A stretch of 64,000 nucleotides of DNA. Source: Novosphingobium percolationis. GTDB taxonomy: Bacteria > Pseudomonadota > Alphaproteobacteria > Sphingomonadales > Sphingomonadaceae. Within the stretch, counting starts at the first letter, position 1. Every line of letters begins with the position of its first letter. The notes beneath the pieces are model-generated. The model did not search any database. It worked only from the letters and a program-made list of their open reading frames with translations, and was not told where the DNA came from. Position numbers and translations under genes: made by a program. This document shows positions 9,305 to 17,439 of this stretch, one piece after another. Where the stretch lies: assembly GCF_020179425.1 (NCBI RefSeq), contig NZ_JAILYM010000007.1, forward strand, positions 1-64,000, in the 5' to 3' direction.

Positions 9305-9825
9305 GCGCGCCCCTGCCCCCGCCCGAATTCTCGCGCCTGATCGACCTGCGCCAGGTCACCGACGCGCCCTTCGTGCTCGAACCCGATGCCGCCGAACGCC
9401 GCAAGCTGGCCGGGCGCTTCGGCATCAGCGCGGTCGATGCCCTGCGCGCCGAGGTCAAGCTGGTGCGTGAGGGCGACAAGGTCAGCGCCAGCGGCCGCCT
9501 CGTCGCCGATATCGTGCAGGCCTGCGCCATTTCGGGCGAGGACTTCCCGGTGCACATCGACGAGCCGATTGCGCTGCGCTTCGTGCCGCCGGGCCACCAT
9601 GCCCCGGACGAGGAACTGGAGATCGGCGCCGACGAATGCGACGAGATCGAGTTCGAGGGCCTGACCATCGACATCGGCGAAGCCGTGGCGCAGACCCTCG
9701 CGCTGGCCATCGATCCCTTCGCCGAAGGCCCGGAGGCCGAACGCGCGCGGATCGAACACAACCTGGCGGGCGATCCTTCCAGCGGGCCGTTCGCCGCGCT
9801 CGCCGCGCTCAAGCAGAAGGACTGA
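9301..9825 (+). CDS. DUF177 / YceD family protein
   Basis: A 174-residue protein of the YceD/DUF177 family, implicated in other bacteria in 23S rRNA accumulation. Seen: FSRLIDL at the N-terminus, the VQACAISGEDFP block around the family cysteine, and an acidic mid-section (DECDEIEFEG). The GTG start overlaps the preceding stop by four bases (GTGA), and no better start exists. In many bacteria yceD lies beside rpmF and plsX; here a MATE transporter follows instead. Confidence 0.85.
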   Translation: MSAPLPPPEFSRLIDLRQVTDAPFVLEPDAAERRKLAGRFGISAVDALRAEVKLVREGDKVSASGRLVADIVQACAISGEDFPVHIDEPIALRFVPPGHHAPDEELEIGADECDEIEFEGLTIDIGEAVAQTLALAIDPFAEGPEAERARIEHNLAGDPSSGPFAALAALKQKD

Positions 9826-9830
9826 GCGCG

Positions 9831-11279
9831 ATGGCGGCCCCGCGCGCCGGGAACCACCGCGACCTGACGCAAGGGCCGATCCTGCGCACGCTGGTCGCCT
9901 TTTCCGCGCCGACCCTGCTGTCCAACGTGCTGCAATCGCTCAACGGCTCGGTCAACGCCGTCTGGGTGGGAAAGCTGCTGGGCGAAAACGCGCTGGCTGC
10001 CACTGCCAATGCCAACGTGGTGATGTTCCTCGTCTTTGCCGGCGTGTTCGGCTTCGGCATGGCCGCCACGATCAAGGTCGGGCAGGCCTTCGGCGCGGGC
10101 AACGTCGATGCCGCGCGCCGCACGTTCGGCAGTGCGCTGGGGCTGTGCGTGGGACTGTCGGCGATCGTCGCGGGCGCGGGCTGGGTCTTTGCGCCGGCGC
10201 TGCTGCGCGCCATGGCGACCCCGCCCGAGGTCTTTCATTTCGCGCTCGATTACCTGCGCGTGATCTTCGTCTCGATGCCCGCGTCGATGATCACGCTGAT
10301 GATCGGCATGGGCCTGCGCGGCGCAGGCGATGCGCAGACCAGCTTGCGCTTCATGATCCTGTCGGTGGCGCTCGACGTGGGCCTCAACCCGCTGCTGATC
10401 GCCGGGATCGGGCCCTTCCCCAAGCTCGGCATCGCGGGCGCGGCGCTCGCGACGACGATCTCGGCGCTGGTCTCGATGGCGGCGCTGCTGGTCTATGTCT
10501 ATGCGCGCAACCTGCCGCTGCGGCTAAAGGGCGCGGAGCTTGGCTACCTGATGCCGCGTGCCGACGAGTTGCGCTACATCCTGGGCAAAGGCCTGCCGAT
10601 GGGCGCGCAGATGCTGATCGTCTCGCTTGCCGGGATCATCATGGTCGGCCTCGTCAACCGCGAAGGCGCGATGTTCAGCGCGGCCTATGGCGCATCGCTG
10701 CAATTGTGGGCCTATCTGCAGATGCCCGCGATGGCGATTTCCGCCGCCGTTTCGGCCATGGCCGCGCAGGCGATCGGCGCTGGCCTGCCCGAGCGGCTGG
10801 GCCGGATCACGCGGTCGGGGATCGTGCTGAACCTTGCCATGACCGGCACGATGACCGCGCTGGTGCTGCTGTTCGACCGGCCCGTGCTGGGGCTGTTCCT
10901 GGGCAGTGGCAGCCCGGCGGTGGAGCTTGCCCGCCATATCCAGTATCTGGCGATCTGGAGCTATGTGCTGTTCGGGGTGACGATCGTGCTGTTCGGCACG
11001 ATGCGCGCAGGGGGCGTGGTCGTCGCGCCGCTCGTGATCCTGTCGATCAGCATGTACCCGGTGCGACTGGGATTCTATGCCCTGACGAAGGGCGCGTTGG
11101 GATCGGACGCGCTGTGGCTGTCGTTCTCGGTGGGCTCGACCGTCTCGATGGCGCTGGCAATCCTCGCCTATCGCCGCTCCGGCTGGCGCGCGCAGGGCCG
11201 TGCGGTCCCGCCCGAGGAATGCGCCGAGGAAACCCACGCCGATGGCGAAGCCGCAGGGCGCATGGCGCCCGCGCTCTGA
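9831..11279 (+). CDS. MATE family efflux transporter
   Basis: A 482-residue inner-membrane protein with about 12 membrane segments in two six-helix halves, as in multidrug and toxic compound extrusion transporters that use Na+ or H+ gradients. Family features include the QGPILRTLVAFSAPTLLSN opening and GMGLRGAGDAQTSL in the first half. The hydrophilic C-terminal tail of about 30 residues is rich in Glu. The ATG lies 5 bases after the DUF177 stop. Substrate is not predictable. Confidence 0.9.
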   Translation: MAAPRAGNHRDLTQGPILRTLVAFSAPTLLSNVLQSLNGSVNAVWVGKLLGENALAATANANVVMFLVFAGVFGFGMAATIKVGQAFGAGNVDAARRTFGSALGLCVGLSAIVAGAGWVFAPALLRAMATPPEVFHFALDYLRVIFVSMPASMITLMIGMGLRGAGDAQTSLRFMILSVALDVGLNPLLIAGIGPFPKLGIAGAALATTISALVSMAALLVYVYARNLPLRLKGAELGYLMPRADELRYILGKGLPMGAQMLIVSLAGIIMVGLVNREGAMFSAAYGASLQLWAYLQMPAMAISAAVSAMAAQAIGAGLPERLGRITRSGIVLNLAMTGTMTALVLLFDRPVLGLFLGSGSPAVELARHIQYLAIWSYVLFGVTIVLFGTMRAGGVVVAPLVILSISMYPVRLGFYALTKGALGSDALWLSFSVGSTVSMALAILAYRRSGWRAQGRAVPPEECAEETHADGEAAGRMAPAL

Positions 11280-12941
11280 TCAGCGCGATTGCGCGCGCCA
11301 GCGCTGCACGGTGCGCTCGACCGCTTCCTCCTCGCCGCCCACCTGGTTCCACAGCTGCGCGAACGAGGGATCGTCCGAAGCCGGGCGCAATCCGGCGTCC
11401 AGCTCGTCGAAGGTGACGCGCACAGGAATCGACACGCCTTCGCCGCAGATGATGCATTCGCGGTTCTTCAGCGCCGGGATCGAATCGAGGAAGCCGCGCG
11501 CGCCTTCGGGCATGGCCGCACGCACGAAGGCCTGGTCGCGGTCGTTGTTGAGCCGCATGGCGACGATCGTGCCGCACTGCGACAGCACGCCTTCGGCAAG
11601 GTCGGACGGACGCTGGGTGATCAGGCCCAGGCTGACGCCGTACTTGCGCCCTTCCTTGGCGATGCGCGACAGGATGCGCCCGACCGAGGAGCCATCGGCG
11701 TTCTTCTCGTTGGGCACGTAGCGGTGCGCTTCCTCGCATACCAGCAGCACGGGCCGGGTCTGCTCGTCACGCGCCCAGATGGCATGGTCGAACACGAGGC
11801 GGCTGAGCACCGCGACCACGGTCGAGGTGATGTCGCTCGGCACGCCCGAAACGTCGATGATCGAGATCGGCTTGCCGTTGGCGGGCAGGCGGAACACCTT
11901 GGCGATGAATTCGGCCATGGTGTCGCCCACCAGCATGCCGGAAAACATGAACTGGTAGCGCGGGTCGGCCTTGATCTCGTCGAGCTTGGACCGGATGCGC
12001 ATATAGGGGATCGAATTGGTGCCCTTGTCGAGCTTGCCCATCTCATTCGACAGGATCGTGGCGAGATCGGACAGCAGGTAGGGGATCGGCGAATCGACCG
12101 TGATCTTGCCGATCTCGGCGGCAAGGCGGTTGCGCTGGCGCGCGGCCAGCAGCACGCGGCCGAGGATGTCGGCATCGATCTGGCGGTCGGCGCCGCTGGA
12201 GGTCAGGAACACCTCGCAGTGCTCCTCGAAGTTCATCAGCCAATAGGGCATCTGCAGGTTCGACACGTCGAGCAACTGGCCGATCCCGCGGAAGGCCTGC
12301 GCATATTCGCCGTGCGGGTCGATCATCACGACGTGCCCCTGCGGCGTGGTCTCGCAGATGCGGTGCAGGATCAGCGCCGCGCTGGTCGACTTGCCGGTGC
12401 CGGTCGAGCCCAGCAGCGCGAAATGCTTGCCAAGGAACGCGTCGATGTAGAGCCCGGCGCGGATGTCGCGGCTGGGAAAGACCGTGCCGATCGAGATGCT
12501 GGCGCGCCCGTCGCCCGCATAGATCTGGCGCAAGTCGCCGCTGGTAGCCGGATAGACCAGCGAGCCGGGGATGGGATAGCGGGTGACGCCGCGCCGGAAC
12601 GCGAAGATGCGCCCGGTCAGCCGCTCCTCCTCGCCTTCGCCCAGAAAGTCGACGCGCGCGACGATGGCGTTGTCGAGCCCGTTTTCCTGCCGCTGTGTGC
12701 GCACGCTGGCGAGCAGCCAGGAATTGCCGACGCGGATCTTGATCTGGCTGCCGACCTGCCCGGACAGCGAAACCGAGGGGTCGGCATCGGCCATGCATTG
12801 TTCGATCCGCTTGAGATCAAGCGCGATCAGGCTGCCCGAGCCTGCGACGTCGATCACCGTGCCGATCGGCAGGCGCGCGTTGTCTTCCACCGCGTCCATG
12901 CCTTGCGTTGCCGCAAACCCCTGCACGTTCATCTCGCTCAT
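11280..12941 (-). CDS. HerA-like hexameric ATPase/translocase (DUF87)
   Basis: A 553-residue protein with an N-terminal HAS-barrel-like beta domain (about 20-135) and a FtsK/HerA ATPase core: Walker A GSTGTGKS 178-185, IDPHGEY 207-213, Walker B VLLVCEEAH 398-406, and the ITQRPSDL sensor segment 441-448. HerA proteins form hexameric rings that move DNA and usually partner with a nuclease (NurA in archaea, others in bacterial defence). No nuclease gene is adjacent, so this is a stand-alone bacterial HerA of unknown role. It ends convergent with and directly beside the MATE gene. Confidence 0.85.
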   Translation of the reverse strand: MSEMNVQGFAATQGMDAVEDNARLPIGTVIDVAGSGSLIALDLKRIEQCMADADPSVSLSGQVGSQIKIRVGNSWLLASVRTQRQENGLDNAIVARVDFLGEGEEERLTGRIFAFRRGVTRYPIPGSLVYPATSGDLRQIYAGDGRASISIGTVFPSRDIRAGLYIDAFLGKHFALLGSTGTGKSTSAALILHRICETTPQGHVVMIDPHGEYAQAFRGIGQLLDVSNLQMPYWLMNFEEHCEVFLTSSGADRQIDADILGRVLLAARQRNRLAAEIGKITVDSPIPYLLSDLATILSNEMGKLDKGTNSIPYMRIRSKLDEIKADPRYQFMFSGMLVGDTMAEFIAKVFRLPANGKPISIIDVSGVPSDITSTVVAVLSRLVFDHAIWARDEQTRPVLLVCEEAHRYVPNEKNADGSSVGRILSRIAKEGRKYGVSLGLITQRPSDLAEGVLSQCGTIVAMRLNNDRDQAFVRAAMPEGARGFLDSIPALKNRECIICGEGVSIPVRVTFDELDAGLRPASDDPSFAQLWNQVGGEEEAVERTVQRWRAQSR

Positions 12942-13043
12942 CGCCCAGCCAAGCCCCCGGCGCGCGGGAACGCTGCGCCATGTGCCTGTGAGATTAGGAG
13001 AAGCAGGGTTAACAAGCCGATAAGCCGACCCCGCGGCGCGGGC

Positions 13044-13817
13044 TCAGACCAGCGCGAACAGCCGCCCCGCCAGCCAGCCCATGCCGACCGACAGCAGCAC
13101 CGCGAACAGGCCGTAGATCAGTCCGTTGGTCTCGGCATTGACCGCGACGAAGCGCTCGAACCCTTCCTTGCGCACGTCCACCTGCGTGATTGCCGAAGCC
13201 ACCACCTTGCCCTTGCGGATGGCGAATGTTTCGGCGGTATAGGTGCCGGTCTGGACGCTCGACGGCAGCGAGATCCGCGCCTGATAGAGTACGTCGCCGC
13301 TGGTCTTCACCGCGCCTTCGTTCTCCTGGTACAGCCCCTGCCGCCGCATCAGGTCGACCAGCCCTGCCGAAAAGCGCGCCTGTTCGGCAGGGTCGATCAC
13401 CCCGATCGGCGAAAGCTGCAGCCACTTGAGCCCCAGTTCGTAGATCGCAGCGGTCTTGTCGTCGACGATATCGGCGATGGGCCGGGTCGAAGCCACCGCG
13501 AAGAAGGCGGGCGCGGAGCGGAACTGGGTGCTGTCGGCATTGACCCAGACGCCCGCGACCTTTTGCTTTTCGCGCAGCACGATCGAGCGCACCGGTCCTT
13601 CGAGCACGACGACGATATCGGTGTCCTTGGCCGCGCGCGCGCCTTCGGGCGAAAGGATCGCGCCATAGAGCAGCAGGTCGGCCCCGGTGAAGCCCTGCCG
13701 CACCTCGATCTCGTGCTGCGAGATTTCGGGCACCAGCACCATGTCGCGCGCGCCACCGAGCAGCAGCGCGCACAGGCCGAGGAACAGTGCGCGAAAGCCC
13801 GTCACCCCGACTGTCAC
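13044..13817 (-). CDS. TIGR02186 family membrane-anchored protein
   Basis: A 257-residue protein with an N-terminal signal or anchor (residues 7-22), a periplasmic beta-rich body and one C-terminal membrane helix (about 230-252). It matches the TIGR02186 family (ISQHEIEVRQGFTGADLLLYG; IVVVLEGP), whose members are typically next to a TauE/SafE permease. That is the case here: the permease stop overlaps this start by four bases. The joint role is unknown; a sulfur-anion or metabolite export partner is the usual suggestion. Confidence 0.78.
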   Translation of the reverse strand: MTVGVTGFRALFLGLCALLLGGARDMVLVPEISQHEIEVRQGFTGADLLLYGAILSPEGARAAKDTDIVVVLEGPVRSIVLREKQKVAGVWVNADSTQFRSAPAFFAVASTRPIADIVDDKTAAIYELGLKWLQLSPIGVIDPAEQARFSAGLVDLMRRQGLYQENEGAVKTSGDVLYQARISLPSSVQTGTYTAETFAIRKGKVVASAITQVDVRKEGFERFVAVNAETNGLIYGLFAVLLSVGMGWLAGRLFALV

Positions 13818-14728
13818 AGGGGCACCACGGTATAGATCTCGTCGGGCCGGTAGCCGAGGCCCAGCGCCATCCGCACCGCCACGCCCAGCACGATCACGGC
13901 GAGGATCAGCCGCAATTGCTCGGGCTTGGCCTTCTGCGCGAACTGCGCGCCGACCTGCGCGCCCGAAACCGAGCCGAGCAGCAGCAGCGAGGCGAGCACG
14001 ATATCGACCGCGCGCGTGGTCAGCGCGTGCATCATCGTCGTCGCCATCGTCACGAACAGGATCTGGAACAGCGACGTGCCCACCACCACGCTCGCCCCCA
14101 TGCCGAGGATGTAGAGCATCGCCGGCACGAGAATGAAGCCGCCGCCGATGCCCATCAGCATCGTCAGCACGCCCGTCGCCATGCCCAGCAGCAGCGGCGC
14201 CAGCGGCGAAATGTAGAGCCCCGAGCGGTAGAACCGCCAGCGCAAGGGCAGGCTGGCGACCAACGGATGGTGCCGCCGCTTCCTTGCGGGCAGGGGGATG
14301 CCGCTGCGCTGCGCGCGGATCGCGGTCACGCTTTCATGCGCCATCAACCCGCCGATCCCGCCCAGCAGCAGCACGTAGAGGATGTTGATGACCGTATCGA
14401 TCTGGCCGAGCGATTGAAGCAGGCGGAACAGCAGCGCGCCGATGCCCGTCCCCAGCACCCCGCCTGCCACCAGCACGCCGCCCATCTGGTAGTCGATGCC
14501 GCCGCGCCGGGCATGGGCGAAAGCGCCCGAAACGCTCGCCCCTGTCACCTGGCTCGCCGCCGAAGCCGCCGCCACCGTGGGCGGCACGCCGTAGAAGATC
14601 AGCAGCGGCGTCGTCAGGAACCCGCCGCCGACGCCGAACATCCCCGACAGGATGCCCGTGAGCGCACCGAGCCCGACGATGACGAGGCCGTTGACCGCAA
14701 GGTTGGCGATGGGGAGGTAGACATCCAT
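13814..14728 (-). CDS. TauE/SafE family anion permease
   Basis: A 304-residue inner-membrane protein of the TauE/SafE (DUF81) family with about 8 membrane segments and the two glycine-rich repeats characteristic of the family: GILSGMFGVGGGFLTTPLL in the first half and LTMLMGIGGGFILVPAML in the second. Members export sulfite, sulfoacetate or related organic anions. It is translationally coupled to the TIGR02186 gene by an ATGA overlap. No sulfonate catabolic genes are nearby, so the substrate is open. Confidence 0.88.
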   Translation of the reverse strand: MDVYLPIANLAVNGLVIVGLGALTGILSGMFGVGGGFLTTPLLIFYGVPPTVAAASAASQVTGASVSGAFAHARRGGIDYQMGGVLVAGGVLGTGIGALLFRLLQSLGQIDTVINILYVLLLGGIGGLMAHESVTAIRAQRSGIPLPARKRRHHPLVASLPLRWRFYRSGLYISPLAPLLLGMATGVLTMLMGIGGGFILVPAMLYILGMGASVVVGTSLFQILFVTMATTMMHALTTRAVDIVLASLLLLGSVSGAQVGAQFAQKAKPEQLRLILAVIVLGVAVRMALGLGYRPDEIYTVVPL

Positions 14729-14800
14729 CTCGGCAGCGACGCTAGCGCAGGCGCGCCGCGATGGGAACCGGCCCCGCCTCTTTTCCCAAGGCCCGCTCTA

Positions 14801-15922
14801 TCAGAAGCCCGTCGAAAGCGTCACCGCCGGGCCCGATCCCGGCGCGGCATGACCGGCGATGCGGAAACGGTAGTCGGCCGAAACCTGCACCGGCCAGCCC
14901 TTCATATGGGTGCGGATGCTGGCGCGCGGGCCGACATCCAGCCGCACCGCGCCCTTCTGCCCACCGCCCCAGACGCCCCCGCCCAGCCGCACGTCGGTTC
15001 CCCGCCAAGCGCGCACCACGCCCCGGTCCACCACGGCCTGCGCATCGAAGAACGGCGTCGCCCCGCGCCCGCCGACCCAGCCCGCCTGCCCATAGACGTC
15101 GCCCGTCAGACCCAGCGGCAGCTTCACCGGCGGCACTTCGCTGACCAGCGCCGCCGCCGGGCGCACGTGCTTGCCATAGAGGTCTTGCTGCAACCGGCCT
15201 TCGGCCAGCACCGCCACCGGCACCGCGCGCAAGGGTCGCACGCCCAGCCCCAGCGCCACCTGCCGGTCGAGCACTTCGGTCGCGCCTGCCACGCGCGCAT
15301 AGGCGAAGGCGCGCGGGCGCGGCCCCGAGCCGAAGGCGCGGCGCACCACCACGCCGTACTGGCTGGCTCCATAGAACGGCGTCATCGTGCCCAGCGTCAG
15401 CGCACCTTCGCCGCGCCGCACGAACATCCACGCATCGACCGACCAGCGCCGCCGCCCGCTGCGCGGTTCGCCCGCCAGCGCGGCTGGGGAGACCGAAGCG
15501 GGCGTCGGCACGTCCTCGCGCACCGTTGCGACAGGCTTCTGCCCCTCGTGCCCCGGCGCCAGCATGAACCCGTGATCGATGATCGCACCCGGCGCACCGC
15601 TTGCCCCGGCAGCAGAGGGAGGCACGCTGCCCCCCGCCAGGCGCACCGGCTCTGCCGCCGTTCCGCAACGCGCCGCGATGGGCGCAAGGTCGACCACTGG
15701 CGGCACGAGAGGGCACCACCCCGCCAGTTGCACCTCCGCCGCGGGCGCCCCGCTCACCCCGCTGCTGACGCCACCGCTGAACCGCGCCACACCGGGCGCT
15801 GCGATCGCCTGCGCCTCGCCCGTCAGCACCATCGCCCGAATCCCGATCCACCCGCCCAGCAGCAGCACCAGCGCCATTACCGGATGACCGCGCCTGCGCG
15901 GACGATCGGGGACGGGCGCCAC
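14801..15922 (-). CDS. Membrane-anchored protein with NfrA-C-like terminal domain
   Basis: A 373-residue protein with a short basic N-terminus, one membrane anchor (about residues 15-32), a Pro/Ala-rich linker, and a C-terminal half (about 140-373) of alternating hydrophobic strands ending in an aromatic residue (TLSTGF), as outer-membrane barrels do. The motifs YGQAGWVGGR and RLDVGPRAS remind me of the C-terminal domain of NfrA, partner of NfrB in phage N4 adsorption; this is inference. The GTG at 15922 overlaps the glycosyltransferase stop region; an ATG at 15877 is an alternative start. Confidence 0.55.
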   Translation of the reverse strand: MAPVPDRPRRRGHPVMALVLLLGGWIGIRAMVLTGEAQAIAAPGVARFSGGVSSGVSGAPAAEVQLAGWCPLVPPVVDLAPIAARCGTAAEPVRLAGGSVPPSAAGASGAPGAIIDHGFMLAPGHEGQKPVATVREDVPTPASVSPAALAGEPRSGRRRWSVDAWMFVRRGEGALTLGTMTPFYGASQYGVVVRRAFGSGPRPRAFAYARVAGATEVLDRQVALGLGVRPLRAVPVAVLAEGRLQQDLYGKHVRPAAALVSEVPPVKLPLGLTGDVYGQAGWVGGRGATPFFDAQAVVDRGVVRAWRGTDVRLGGGVWGGGQKGAVRLDVGPRASIRTHMKGWPVQVSADYRFRIAGHAAPGSGPAVTLSTGF

Positions 15923-15924
15923 GC

Positions 15925-17301
15925 TCAAGCCGCTGCGACCAGCGTCGGATGGCCGAAGTGCGCGGTATGGTCCCAGCGCACGCGCCCGCTGCGCCATGCG
16001 CGCAGATAGGCGAACAGCGCGCGCCGCCCGGCCATGATCGCCACCACGTTGGCCAGCGGCATCCGCACCACCGCGCGCGCGCCTTCGGCCCAGCCATATT
16101 CGCGCGCGGTGAAGGCGACCCGCATCGCCAGTCGCCAGACCAGCGCGACGAAGTTGAACGCGATCAGGGCGCGCAGGAGCGGATCGACCGGCGGCGGCGT
16201 CCACGCCCCGCTCCACGCCGCGAAGGCCGTCACCGGCGCGATCGCAAACAGCAGGTAGCCTGCCGCCAGCACCACCGCGATCAGCGGCCCGCGCCGGTCG
16301 CGCAGCCGCATCCACAGTTCCACCGCGCTGCCGTTCCAGCCCAGCCGTTCCCACCCCTGAAAGGCGATGCCGTGCAGCCAGCGCGTCTTCTGCCGCACCG
16401 CGCTGCCCAGCCGACCGGGAAAGAACTCGCGCGTGGCGACCAGCGCACCATCCGCATCGCGCAACCGCAGGAAGCGCGCGCGGCGGCCGATCTCGCCCAC
16501 CAGCAGGCCGAATTCGTAGTCTTCGGTCAGGCATTCGGCGGCGAAGGGATCGCGCACCCCGCGCCGCCGGGCGATGGCCTCGATCGCCTCGCGCCGGAAC
16601 GCGCAGCCGACGCCCGCAGCGGGCAGGCCCACCCCCAGCCAGTCGCGCACGACCATGCCCTTGCCGTGGCTTTCGGCAAATTCGTCGCAGTAATGCCCGG
16701 CGATCCAGCGCGAGGAGCGCTGCGGTTCGGGCCGCACCGGCAGTTGCACGAAGTCGGCCTCGTCGAGCGCGCGGTCGAGCGCGGCGAGCGCGGCGGGATG
16801 CACCATGTCCTCAGCATCGTGGAGGATCACGCTGCGCACGGCAAAGCCGCCGCGCCGTTCGTCCTGCCGCATCGCGGCGTAGAGCCGGTTGAGGCAATCG
16901 GCCTTGGTCGTGGGGCCATCGGCATCGTGGACGACGATGCGCAGGCGCGGATCATGCCCGACCGCGACCATCGCGGCCAGCGTCGCCGGATCGTTGCGAT
17001 AGCATCCGGCATAGATGCGCAGGTTGGCCTGCGGCCAGACCGACAGGCAGTGGCGCAGCATCGCGCCGACCACGCCGGCTTCCTGCCACGCGGGCACGAA
17101 CACGGCGGCCACGCCGCGCAAGGGCGCGCCCCGATCGGCCAGCACCTGCCCGGTCCGCACGCGCCCGGTCAGCCGCAGCCAGAGGTAGAGCGCGTCGATC
17201 CCGAACTCGTCGATCGCGCCGATCGCGAACCACACGCCCGCGAACAGCAGCAGTTCGTGCTCGGCACGACCCAGCCAGTCCAGAGCCATTTCCAACGGCA
17301 T
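15925..17301 (-). CDS. NfrB-like inner-membrane glycosyltransferase
   Basis: A 458-residue membrane glycosyltransferase of the GT2 processive type. An N-terminal hydrophobic helix (about 17-40) is followed by a cytoplasmic catalytic domain with VFVPAWQE, HDAEDMV (the donor-metal DxD-like site near residue 180), ECLTEDYEFG (catalytic ED) and QKTRWLHG (QxxRW), then two or three C-terminal membrane helices. This QxxRW/ED architecture matches NfrB and related synthases. E. coli NfrB makes a secreted polysaccharide used by phage N4. The partner gene starts within 4 bases of this stop, so they form a two-gene unit. Confidence 0.82.
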   Translation of the reverse strand: MPLEMALDWLGRAEHELLLFAGVWFAIGAIDEFGIDALYLWLRLTGRVRTGQVLADRGAPLRGVAAVFVPAWQEAGVVGAMLRHCLSVWPQANLRIYAGCYRNDPATLAAMVAVGHDPRLRIVVHDADGPTTKADCLNRLYAAMRQDERRGGFAVRSVILHDAEDMVHPAALAALDRALDEADFVQLPVRPEPQRSSRWIAGHYCDEFAESHGKGMVVRDWLGVGLPAAGVGCAFRREAIEAIARRRGVRDPFAAECLTEDYEFGLLVGEIGRRARFLRLRDADGALVATREFFPGRLGSAVRQKTRWLHGIAFQGWERLGWNGSAVELWMRLRDRRGPLIAVVLAAGYLLFAIAPVTAFAAWSGAWTPPPVDPLLRALIAFNFVALVWRLAMRVAFTAREYGWAEGARAVVRMPLANVVAIMAGRRALFAYLRAWRSGRVRWDHTAHFGHPTLVAAA

Positions 17302-17317
17302 TTGCGTCCAGTCTCCG

Positions 17318-17368
17318 AACGGCCCATCTGCGGGCCGTTGCAGTCCCCATCGGGTTTGACGGAACCCG
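17318..17368. promoter_or_regulatory. Two hairpins in the divergent nfrB-like/nhaA intergenic region
   Basis: AACGGCCC (17318-17325) pairs perfectly with GGGCCGTT (17332-17339), and CGGGTT (17351-17356) with AACCCG (17363-17368); each has a six-base loop. They occupy the leader side of the minus-strand glycosyltransferase gene within the 138-base divergent gap, where both promoters must lie. They may be leader-RNA structures or protein-binding palindromes. Confidence 0.4.
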
Positions 17369-17439
17369 CCCCTGCGTTGCAGAGTATGGACCGGGCGGGC
17401 CGAATGGCAACGCGAGCAGCACGGGGTTTTGGTTCGAAT

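Noticed and set aside
11289-13835. An 848-codon open frame on the plus strand
   Set aside because: It runs antisense to the HerA-like gene and the TIGR02186 gene, which have full family motifs. Long antisense frames are expected in GC-rich DNA; the translation is His/Arg/Ala-rich with no recognisable domain.
15949-17439. A 497-codon upstream extension of nhaA
   Set aside because: It covers the antisense strand of the NfrB-like gene, and the NhaA family begins at the ATG at 17440.
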